Below are positions 7,637 to 13,954 of a stretch of DNA of 16,101 nucleotides, in pieces. Under the pieces are notes generated by a model. It was given only the letters and a program-made list of their open reading frames with translations, was not told the DNA's origin and ran no database searches. The position numbers and the translations under genes were made by a program. This stretch comes from Burkholderiales bacterium (GTDB lineage Bacteria > Pseudomonadota > Gammaproteobacteria > Burkholderiales > Thiobacillaceae), in NCBI GenBank assembly GCA_005793645.1, contig SXRG01000103.1, positions 1 to 16,101 on the forward strand. Reading direction: 5' to 3'. How positions within the stretch are numbered: position 1 is the stretch's first letter; the number at the start of each line of letters is the position of its first letter.

Positions 7637-8184
7637 TGTTTCAGATTAACCTCACAGCAATACCGGGCTGCTATGAGATACAACCGCGTATCTTCGACGA
7701 CGCGCGTGGCCGGTTTGTGAAGGTTTTTCACCGGAAGGCCTTTGCCGAGCACGGTCTCGAAGTGGATTTTGCCGAGGAGTACTACTCCGTCTCTCACCAA
7801 GGGGTGATCCGTGGCATGCATTTCCAGAACCCGCCGATGGATCATGTAAAGGTCGTTTACTGTACGCAAGGAGAAGTATTTGATGTCGTTACCGATTTGC
7901 GCCTGGAATCGCCAAGCTACGGCAAGTCCGTGACCCTAAACTTGAGCGCCGACAAAGGGAATTATGTTTATATCCCGAAAGGTCTCGCCCATGGATTCTG
8001 CGCAACCAGCGAATCGGCAACGCTCGTTTACAAGGTTGCCACCGAGTATTCGCCTGAGCACGATGCCGGCATTCTTTGGAGTTCTATAGGCATTGCCTGG
8101 CCCACCGTAAGCCCGATGCTGTCGGAACGCGACCGCGGGTTCATCGCTCTGTCTGATTTCAAGAGCCCCTTTGTCTATGGATGA
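7636..8184 (+). CDS. RmlC-type nucleotide-sugar 5-epimerase (AscE-like)
   Basis: A 182-residue cupin of the dTDP-4-dehydrorhamnose 3,5-epimerase (RmlC) family. The start ATG 7636 shares one base with the rfbH stop (TGATG). All main catalytic positions are visible: H62 in RGMHFQ, K72 in HVKVV, Y132 and Y138 (VYK...EYSP), and D166 in LSERD, which pairs with the histidine. In an operon with rfbFGH the likely substrate is the CDP-3,6-dideoxy-4-hexulose. 5-epimerisation of it (as by AscE) leads to an L-configured sugar such as ascarylose. A role on dTDP-sugars is less likely because no rmlA/B is present here. Specificity is inferred from context only. Confidence 0.85.
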   Translation: MFQINLTAIPGCYEIQPRIFDDARGRFVKVFHRKAFAEHGLEVDFAEEYYSVSHQGVIRGMHFQNPPMDHVKVVYCTQGEVFDVVTDLRLESPSYGKSVTLNLSADKGNYVYIPKGLAHGFCATSESATLVYKVATEYSPEHDAGILWSSIGIAWPTVSPMLSERDRGFIALSDFKSPFVYG

Positions 8185-9124
8185 GTTGCAGAAAAGCGCA
8201 CGCCGCGCATTGGTCACCGGCACCACGGGTTATATCGGTTCAAATCTTGCCAAACGCCTTGTGGCAGATGGCTGGGATGTCCATGTCATCGTGCGGCCGA
8301 CAGCAAAATTAGATGCGCTAGATCCGATTCGTCCATCAATTACCCTGCATGAGCATGACGGCTCAACCCGCAACATGATCCAACTGGTCAGCGATGCGCG
8401 GCCAGATGTGGTGTTCCACCTCGCATCGCTATTTCTTGCGCAACACCGACCTGAAGATGTGGAAGCTCTGATTGCCAGCAACCTGCTGTTTTCCACCCAA
8501 CTCGCCGAAGCCATGGCGGCGAATCAGGTCAAATACCTAATCAATACCAGCACATCTTGGCAACACTACGAGGACGCAGAATACAACCCAGTCAATCTAT
8601 ACGCGGCCACCAAGCAGGCCTTCGAAGACATCCTTGCCTATTACATCGATAGCTGCGGGCTGCGAGTAATGACGCTAGCCTTGTTCGACACTTACGGCCC
8701 GAATGACTCACGGCCTAAGCTAATCCCCCTACTCTGGAAAACTACGTTGGATCAGGAGCCGTTCGCCATGTCGCCCGGCGAACAGATGATTGACCTTGTT
8801 CATATCGACGATGTCATCGACGCCTTTATCATCGGTGCGGCGCAACTTCCAGAGCAAGGCCAGGGGCATATGCGATACGGCATTTCCTCGGGTATGCCGT
8901 TACGCTTGAAGGACCTCGTTGTAGCCTTCGAACAGGCTACGGGATTCAAGCTTCCCATTGTCTGGGGGGGACGCGCCTACCGATCACGCGAGGTCATGCT
9001 TCCGTGGTCAAACTACACCATGCTGCCGAGATGGCAACCACGGGTGCCGTTTGAAATTGGCATTCTGAAAACATGGCCTGCACAGCATGCACATAGGGAA
9101 CCACTGCATATTCCACCTCAGTGA
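8177..9124 (+). CDS. SDR-family CDP-dideoxyhexose 4-ketoreductase (abequose synthase/AscF-like)
   Basis: An extended short-chain dehydrogenase predicted to reduce the 4-keto group of the dideoxyhexulose with NAD(P)H, the last pathway step. ATG 8177 overlaps the epimerase stop by 8 bp; a TTG at 8171 is less likely. The Rossmann motif is GTTGYIG (15-21), the active-site serine/threonine lies in NTSTSW (123-128) and Y142-x3-K146 (LYAATK) is the catalytic pair. The NPVNLYAATKQAFEDILAYY segment resembles abequose synthase-type reductases. The last 16 or so residues (WPAQHAHREPLHIPPQ) look unrelated to the family. They probably come from the IS5 insertion just downstream, so the C-terminus may be altered by a few residues. 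Confidence 0.85.
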   Translation: MDELQKSARRALVTGTTGYIGSNLAKRLVADGWDVHVIVRPTAKLDALDPIRPSITLHEHDGSTRNMIQLVSDARPDVVFHLASLFLAQHRPEDVEALIASNLLFSTQLAEAMAANQVKYLINTSTSWQHYEDAEYNPVNLYAATKQAFEDILAYYIDSCGLRVMTLALFDTYGPNDSRPKLIPLLWKTTLDQEPFAMSPGEQMIDLVHIDDVIDAFIIGAAQLPEQGQGHMRYGISSGMPLRLKDLVVAFEQATGFKLPIVWGGRAYRSREVMLPWSNYTMLPRWQPRVPFEIGILKTWPAQHAHREPLHIPPQ

Positions 9125-9270
9125 CGGATAATAGTGCCATTCCATGCATACGGAGCCCGATGATGCAATGCAGCTTTGCCGAGATTGAGTTTGACCGTCG
9201 CCCCAAGACCACGAAACGGCAACAGTTTCTGGTGGAGACGGAGGCAGTGATCCCTTGGGTGCGCCTCCTG

Positions 9271-9435
9271 GGCACTGATATCGCCGTCCTGCAGGCCCGC
9301 AAAGCGCTTTACGAAGCCGCCAAGGCCATGCGACCAGAACGCTGGCGCGGGAGTACACGCAACTGGGATCGCCCGGCCTCCGTCTGGCTCAACCCTGCCG
9401 GTAAACCGGATTTGAAACTGAAATTGGCTTCATGA
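9271..9435 (+). pseudogene. IS3-type OrfB C-terminal tail inside the IS5 copy
   Basis: From about 9271 the frame changes character to ARKALYEAAKAMRPERW, then STRNWDRPASVWLNP, ending TGA 9433-9435. I recognise this as the C-terminal tail seen after the integrase core in some IS3/IS481-type transposases (a helix, a PERW motif, a TRNW segment and a LNP end). It is not part of IS5 proteins. The following 25 bp (TGTGACAACTATCTTGACA) look like the 3' end of such an element. It is a fragment left by insertion or recombination. The exact IS group is uncertain. Confidence 0.5.
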
Positions 9436-9566
9436 TTACTGTGACAACTATCTTGACAAATAACGCCACCCTGATCGCCGCACCCAGTTCGACCAAGAAC
9501 CAGGACCGATCCCGTGCTCCTGAGATGCATCAGACCAAGAAGGGCAACAACTGGCACTTTGGCATG

Positions 9567-9647
9567 ACAAGCCGAAGGCGAAGGACGCCCGCCGGGCGGT
9601 CCCGCGTAGCGGGATGCGGTCACGAGCAAGGCGAGGCCGCACAGATG
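9567..9647 (+). repeat. Palindromic REP-like insert within the IS5 transposase
   Basis: Between HFGM and AHIGVD, where IS5 transposases have a single residue, there are 27 codons (net +78 bp) that keep the frame open. The insert holds two adjacent hairpins: CGCCC-GCC-GGGCG at 9586-9598 and TCCCGC-GTA-GCGGGA at 9600-9614, each with a 3-nt loop. They are flanked by related purine-rich pieces (CCGAAGGCGAAGG and GCAAGGCGAGG). This is the architecture of a mobile palindromic (REP/RPE-like) repeat. Confidence 0.6.
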
Positions 9648-10174
9648 GCGCACATTGGTGTCGATGCCGAATCGGGCCTCACCCATACCGTGGTCACCAC
9701 CCCAGCCAACGCCCATGATGTCACCCAGACCCACGCCCTGCTGCATGGACAGGAGGCGACAGTACATGGAGATGCCGATTATGTCGGTGCCGAAAAGCGA
9801 GAGGAGAACCAAGTCACCCCGGTCACATGGCATATTGCGATGCGTCCCGGCACCCGAAGAGCCTTGCCGGACACCCCATTGGGCCAGACTCTGGAAAAGA
9901 TCGAACATGCCCAGGCCCATATTCGGGCCAAGGTGGAACATCCGTTCCGCATCGTCAAGCGCCAGTTCGGCTATCTCAAGACCCGTTACCGCGGCCTGGC
10001 CAAGAACACCGCCCAGGTCGTTACCCTGTTCGCCTTGGCCAACCTGTATCACGCTCGATACCACTTGGGGGCAATCCGTCCATGAAACGGGAATTGAGCA
10101 GGAAAAGCTCTGAATTGGGCCAAATCGAGTCGAATTCTGCCCATTTATTGTGCAATCCCGAGAAATTGGGGTTG

Positions 10175-10182
10175 AAATGTTC
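10175..10182. repeat. 8-bp target-site duplication of the ISL3 element, left copy
   Basis: AAATGTTC directly precedes the left inverted end; the identical copy is at 11545-11552. Seen directly in sequence. Confidence 0.95.
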
Positions 10183-11544
10183 GGCTCTTGGTGAAATCGA
10201 GTGGGTAGACCGGTTGCGCCCAAGACGCCATCCGCGCTAAATTTTGCAGAGAACAACCCTGACACGAGCACGACAACCATGAACAGCGAACAACTTTTCG
10301 GTATGGCCCTGGGCCTGCACACACCCTGGCAAGTTGAGGCCATTGAATTCATGCCGGGCACGGCGGGTGGGGAGGAACTTCACCTGACACTGGGCTTTGT
10401 GCGCGGCAGCCGCTTTGCCGACGCCAGCGGCCAAGCCTGCCCGGTTCACGACACGGTCAAGCGCACCTGGCAACACCTGAACTTCTTTGAGCACGCCTGC
10501 CACCTGCATTGCCAGGTTCCCCGGATCAAGACCCGCGAAGGCCGGGTCGAAACAGTGCCAGTGCCCTGGGCGCGGCCGGGTAGCGGCTTCACCCTGCTCT
10601 TCGAGGCCCTGGCGATGGCCCTGATCGAACGGGAGATGCCCGTCAAACGGGTCGCCGAGATGCTGCGCGTCAACCCCCAGCGGATCTGGACGGTGTTCAA
10701 CCATTGGGTCTGCGAGGCGCGCAAGCGGGATGATCCTTCATCAATTACTCGCCTGGGCGTGGACGAAACCTCAAGCCGCAAGGGGCACGAATACATCACC
10801 ATTGGAGTCGATATGGATGCCGGTCGCTTGATCCACGCGGTGCCCGGCAAAGGGAAGGAAACCATCAAAGCCATTGGCGAATATCTTGCGAGTCAAGAGG
10901 TTAAGCCCGGGCAAATCACGGAAGTCAGCATGGATATGTCGCCTTCCTTTATCGCCGGCGTGGGCGAGATCTTTCCCAAGGCCAGGGTCACCTTTGATCG
11001 CTTTCATGTGGTCAAGCTGCTCAACGAAGCCATGGACAAGCTACGCAAACTGGAACAGAAGGAATGCGCCCTGTTGAAAGGTAACAAGTATCTGTTTCTT
11101 AGAGACTGGGACAACCTGACTGACACGCGTCGTTTGAAACTCGCTGGCCTGATGGATATGTACCCTACTATTGGCCATGCCTATCAGCTGAAAGTGCTGT
11201 TCAACGAGATTTGGCAACTACCCAGCCGGGAAAGCGCCGAAGCGCATCTCAAAGAATGGATGCAAGAAGTTGAAAAGGCGGCCATTCAGCCGTTCATGCA
11301 CTTTGCAAAGACCGTCAAGGCGCACTGGAGCGGGGATCGTGCGCTTCTTCGACTCACGCCTGACCAACGGCGTCCTTGAAGGCATGAACCACAAAATCCA
11401 ACTCGCCAAACGAAGGGCCAGGGGTTACCGCAACACCCAGAACTTCATCAACATGGCCTATTTCCTCTGCGGAAAACTGGATTTTTCGTATCCACGCTGG
11501 GCGGCACGATGAACGGATTTACCCACTATGATTCACCAAGAGCC
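10183..11544 (+). mobile_element. Complete ISL3-family insertion sequence with target duplication
   Basis: A 1362-bp element. The left end GGCTCTTGGTGAAATCGAG (10183) and the reverse complement of the right end (11544) share the first 13 bases, GGCTCTTGGTGAA. They remain similar through AGTGGGTA and beyond. It is bounded by a perfect 8-bp direct repeat, AAATGTTC, at 10175-10182 and 11545-11552, as expected for ISL3 transposition. This makes it a recognisable single insertion event, probably fairly recent. It carries one transposase gene, now frameshifted. Its right end supplies the start of the GT2 reading frame. Confidence 0.95.
10279..11512 (+). pseudogene. ISL3-family transposase, frameshifted near the 3' end
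   Basis: ATG 10279 opens an ISL3 transposase. An N-terminal zinc-finger region has cysteines at 54, 74 and 78 (CPVHD...CHLHC). A helix-turn-helix-like segment follows (VKRVAEMLRVNPQRIW), then the DDE core with D162 (GVDETS) and D219 (SMDMSP). At a GGGG run (11332-11335) the frame is lost: frame 1 ends at 11379 with unrelated residues. The next frame continues exactly as family members do, from GIVRFFDSRLTNG through GVLEGMNHKIQ (catalytic glutamate) to the stop at 11510-11512. One extra G explains the break. Without frame recovery the protein lacks its catalytic E and is inactive. Programmed frameshifting is a remote alternative. Confidence 0.9.
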
Positions 11545-12513
11545 AAATGTTCGTCATCCCCCGTTAGCGGTCCTGAACTCCGTGGCTGTGCAGAGGTTCC
11601 AAAGGTATCAGTTCTTATTCCAACATATAACTATTCACGCTATATAAAAGAAGCAATTGAGAGCGTTTTAAATCAAACATATCAAGACTTTGAGCTTATA
11701 ATTGTAGATAATTGCTCAACTGATAACACAAAAGAAGTTGTAGAGCAATATACCAATAAAGACATCAGAATAAAGCTGATAATAAATAATGTTAATATAG
11801 GCATGTATAGAAACTATAACAAGGCCTTACTTCTAGCAAATGGAGAGTATGTAAAATTTCTTAATGCCGATGACAAATTTAATGAAAAGTGCCTGGAAAT
11901 CTTTGTTGGCATTCTGGATGCAAATCAAGATGTGGCAATAGTTACCTCGTATCGACAGTTTTTCGGTGCAAAGGATGACATCCTGAAACCAAAATTGCTT
12001 GGTTTGATAAATAAAGAAAAGGCCATTTTGGAGGCCTTAAAACATGGCAACTGGATAGGAGAGCCCACAACTGTAATGTTTCGTAGAAAATACTTATATG
12101 GCGGATTATTCGATGTCTCTCTATTAATGTTTGCCGATTTTGATATGTGGCTTAGACAACTAGAACATGGAGATTTGTATATTTGTGACGAGGTATTATC
12201 TTATTTTAGGATTCATAATGAACAAGGAACAGCATATTTAAATAATAATATAGATAAGAATCTTTTTAACAAATTACAGCAATCAATGTATACTATAAAT
12301 GGCCTGCTGTTTAATAGATTTATTATAAATATTTTTGACAAGCACCCTGAAGCATACAGACAATTAATCAACAAAAACAGTGACAATATATGCAAAAATA
12401 TTTGGAAATCGAAATACTGGCATAGCAAATTTTTCTATTTGAGGCCATTAAAGATATTTCTTTGGTATATTTATGGTGGCCTTAGATTATTAACTGGTAG
12501 ATATAAGTGGTAA
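11509..12513 (+). CDS. GT2-family glycosyltransferase, 5' end altered by ISL3
   Basis: A GT-A fold enzyme that would transfer a sugar from a nucleotide-sugar donor in polysaccharide synthesis. The native-looking part starts at VSVLIPTYNY (residues 33-42), followed by SVLNQTYQDFELIIVDNCSTD and the metal-binding LNADD motif; the C-terminus is basic and aromatic (LKIFLWYIYGGLRLL). The open frame starts at ATG 11509, which overlaps the ISL3 transposase stop (ATGA), so residues 1-12 are encoded by the IS end and 13-15 by the target duplication. No other ATG lies before the core. From about 11600 the DNA is markedly AT-rich, unlike all other genes here, a sign of acquisition from an AT-rich source. 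Function is credible; expression depends on the donated start. Confidence 0.8.
   Translation: MNGFTHYDSPRAKCSSSPVSGPELRGCAEVPKVSVLIPTYNYSRYIKEAIESVLNQTYQDFELIIVDNCSTDNTKEVVEQYTNKDIRIKLIINNVNIGMYRNYNKALLLANGEYVKFLNADDKFNEKCLEIFVGILDANQDVAIVTSYRQFFGAKDDILKPKLLGLINKEKAILEALKHGNWIGEPTTVMFRRKYLYGGLFDVSLLMFADFDMWLRQLEHGDLYICDEVLSYFRIHNEQGTAYLNNNIDKNLFNKLQQSMYTINGLLFNRFIINIFDKHPEAYRQLINKNSDNICKNIWKSKYWHSKFFYLRPLKIFLWYIYGGLRLLTGRYKW
11545..11552. repeat. 8-bp target-site duplication of the ISL3 element, right copy
   Basis: AAATGTTC directly follows the right inverted end and matches 10175-10182 exactly. Removing the element and one copy restores the pre-insertion sequence. Confidence 0.95.
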
Positions 12514-12708
12514 ATAGTCGCACCTGATTTATTTATGACGCATTGATATTAATAGACAATAACGCTGTTTTGGCTATAATTTCACCCAGTTTATGGCGGT
12601 TATGTGTTGGGTCCCGGACGAATATCTGCTACAAAGTCGACGTCCGCTGTTAATAGGCCGTGAAGTTCTCATGGCTGTCTTGGCAGGATGGAATGAAAGG
12701 AAACTGAC
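12514..12708 (+). other. Leader of an IS481-like remnant / intergenic region
   Basis: About 195 bp between the GT2 stop and the truncated IS481-like ORF. The first part is AT-rich like the GT2 gene and holds a good promoter (separate entry). From about 12590 the sequence becomes GC-richer and is probably the 5' end of the IS, including its terminal sequence, but I could not define the inverted repeat. No gene was found. Confidence 0.4.
12553..12580 (+). promoter_or_regulatory. Sigma-70 type promoter ahead of the GT4-GT9 pair
   Basis: TAGACA (12553-12558, one mismatch to the -35 consensus), a 16-bp spacer and a perfect TATAAT (12575-12580). It points toward the IS481 fragment and the GT4 gene at 12824, with no gene between, and is the best promoter-like match I saw in the window. 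Confidence 0.5.
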
Positions 12709-12843
12709 ATGTTGATTACCTTGCACAAGAACGCCACGACGACGCCTGCGACCCGTTCTGCAATCCAGCAAGCCACGGGCAGTGACTACGCGCTGGCCAA
12801 CAAACTGAGTGTGGCGGCGGTCAATGAAAATCCATCAAATTAA
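12709..12843 (+). pseudogene. IS481-family transposase, N-terminal fragment
   Basis: ATG 12709, preceded by GAAAGGAAAC, opens 44 codons: MLITLHKNATTTPATRSAIQ... ALANKLSVAAV, then NENPSN and TAA. LHKNA..TP..R plus a helix-turn-helix beginning is the conserved start of IS481-type transposases, which continue ...T..TVRKW and an integrase core. Homology ends at about 12822, exactly where the GT4 gene's ATG (12824) appears in another frame. The remainder of the element is gone, so the GT4 gene is directly fused to the IS 5' end. Confidence 0.65.
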
Positions 12844-13954
12844 TCTGCAACGCCATTTTGGCGGCGGCGAGATCTATACCGCTTTTTTATGCAGGGCACT
12901 GGATCAATTGGGGGTTGTTACACATCTTTATGTCCACCCACATGCAGCGTTTTGGGCATCTTTGTCACTGCCATCATCCGTTCGATTATGTCCAGTGGAT
13001 TCCATGCAATCGCTGAGCGCTGCCATGCCTAATCATCCAGCATGGATTTTGAGTCATGGCTCATTGCAAAAAGAACTTTGTGAGAAGATTCGCGGTACAG
13101 GAGGAATAGCTACAGCAATTGCCCATATGCCAGTGCAAGGGCGAAATCCGGGCGCATTTCAATATCACGACATGGTTTTCGGCGTTTCTCAATGGGTTAT
13201 AGATGGCCTACTAATGGCGGGTCTGTCGACCTGGCAAACGCCTCTGTATGGTGTGGCCGATTTGAATCGTATTAGCCAGAAAACCCAGCTTCGCCGAACC
13301 AGCCGCTATGACTGGGACCGGCGCAAGGGACGCGATCGTATCCTGTCCTGGCTTGAGCCTTTGGTTGAACCTTGGCTGCCGCACCCCTTATATGAGCGTC
13401 GCACTGGTTTAACGCTTGGTATTGTTTCCAGAATGACACCGATCAAACAATTCCCCGTTCTGTTTTCTTATTTGGCTCCCGTTCTGGCTCGGTTTCCGCA
13501 GGTCAATCTAGAAATCTTCGGCAGCGGCGGCTATGGCTCCGTGCGCGATCTCACTCATGTACTCAAGCCCATCGCGGATCGCACACGATTCTGGGGCCAC
13601 CAATCGGATGTCGCATCCGTTTATCAATGCATCGACTACCTGCTCACTGGACTTCCAGAGAAAGAGGCGCTTGGTCTCAACATCATCGAGGCACAAGCCT
13701 GCGGCACACCCGTGATCGGAGTGGATGCGCCCCCCTTTACAGAAACAGTGCTGGATGGCCAAACCGGTTTTCTCTACCGCGATCCGCGTGAGGATAATGG
13801 CAGAGATTTTGCTCGGTTAATGCATAAATTGACTACTCATGATGAGAAGCTTTACCCCTGTTTTGCCAAAGAGCATATGCAAAAGTTTTCATTTGATGCC
13901 TTTGTAGAAAGGCTCGCACCCATTGTCAAATGGGCAGAAGGGCAATTGTCGTGA
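12824..13954 (+). CDS. GT4-family glycosyltransferase
   Basis: A 376-residue GT-B enzyme with the complete family signature: N-terminal glycine loop FGGGEIY (12-18), IVSRMTPIKQF (200-210) in the donor domain, IFGSGGYG (231-238), and a full EX7E motif E281-x7-E289 (EALGLNIIE) followed by ACGTPVIG. ATG 12824 (MKIHQINLQ) is taken as start because it places the first beta-strand at the N-terminus. An in-frame GTG at 12809 lies in the IS481 remnant. No good ribosome-binding site precedes it (GGCGG only), consistent with replacement of its native upstream region by the IS. Translation may be coupled to the truncated transposase frame that overlaps it. The 3' end overlaps the following GT9 gene. Confidence 0.88.
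   Translation: MKIHQINLQRHFGGGEIYTAFLCRALDQLGVVTHLYVHPHAAFWASLSLPSSVRLCPVDSMQSLSAAMPNHPAWILSHGSLQKELCEKIRGTGGIATAIAHMPVQGRNPGAFQYHDMVFGVSQWVIDGLLMAGLSTWQTPLYGVADLNRISQKTQLRRTSRYDWDRRKGRDRILSWLEPLVEPWLPHPLYERRTGLTLGIVSRMTPIKQFPVLFSYLAPVLARFPQVNLEIFGSGGYGSVRDLTHVLKPIADRTRFWGHQSDVASVYQCIDYLLTGLPEKEALGLNIIEAQACGTPVIGVDAPPFTETVLDGQTGFLYRDPREDNGRDFARLMHKLTTHDEKLYPCFAKEHMQKFSFDAFVERLAPIVKWAEGQLS

Larger units (their letters stand above)
9160..10085 (+). pseudogene. IS5-family transposase, chimeric and disrupted
   Basis: The N-terminus (ATG 9160, MMQCSFAEIEFD... to VIPWVRLL at about 9270) and the C-terminus (from NATLIAAPSSTKN at about 9460 to ARYHLGAIRP, TGA 10083-10085) are classic IS5. The C-terminal part includes EMHQTKKGNNWHFGM, HGDADYVGA, KVEHPFR and YRGLAKNTAQ. 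The middle (roughly a hundred residues) is missing and replaced by foreign sequence that ends in a stop at 9433-9435. A second frame restarts at an overlapping ATG 9432. Where intact copies have aspartate before ATLIAAP, this one has asparagine (NNATLI), so a catalytic residue also appears lost. A net 78-bp in-frame palindromic insert lies at 9567-9647. Clearly inactive. Confidence 0.85.
9070..10182 (+). mobile_element. Decayed IS5-family element with an internal IS3-type fragment
   Basis: The region between the SDR gene and the ISL3 element is IS-derived. Its left edge is inferred from the point where the reductase C-terminus stops looking native (about 9070). Its right edge lies somewhere in the approximately 100 bp between the transposase stop (10085) and the ISL3 end. 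I could not find convincing terminal inverted repeats by eye, so both borders are approximate. The transposase inside is broken (see separate entries). Confidence 0.55.

Noticed and set aside
9309..10361. A 350-codon minus-strand open frame
   Set aside because: It runs antisense across the IS5 remnant and the ISL3 left end, crosses the element boundary and resembles no protein family; it is a shadow of GC-rich coding sequence on the plus strand.
11332..11335. Programmed frameshift producing an active ISL3 transposase
   Set aside because: ISL3 transposases are normally made from one frame and there is no clear slippery heptamer or downstream structure visible; a simple one-base insertion is the simpler explanation, so the gene is listed as a pseudogene.
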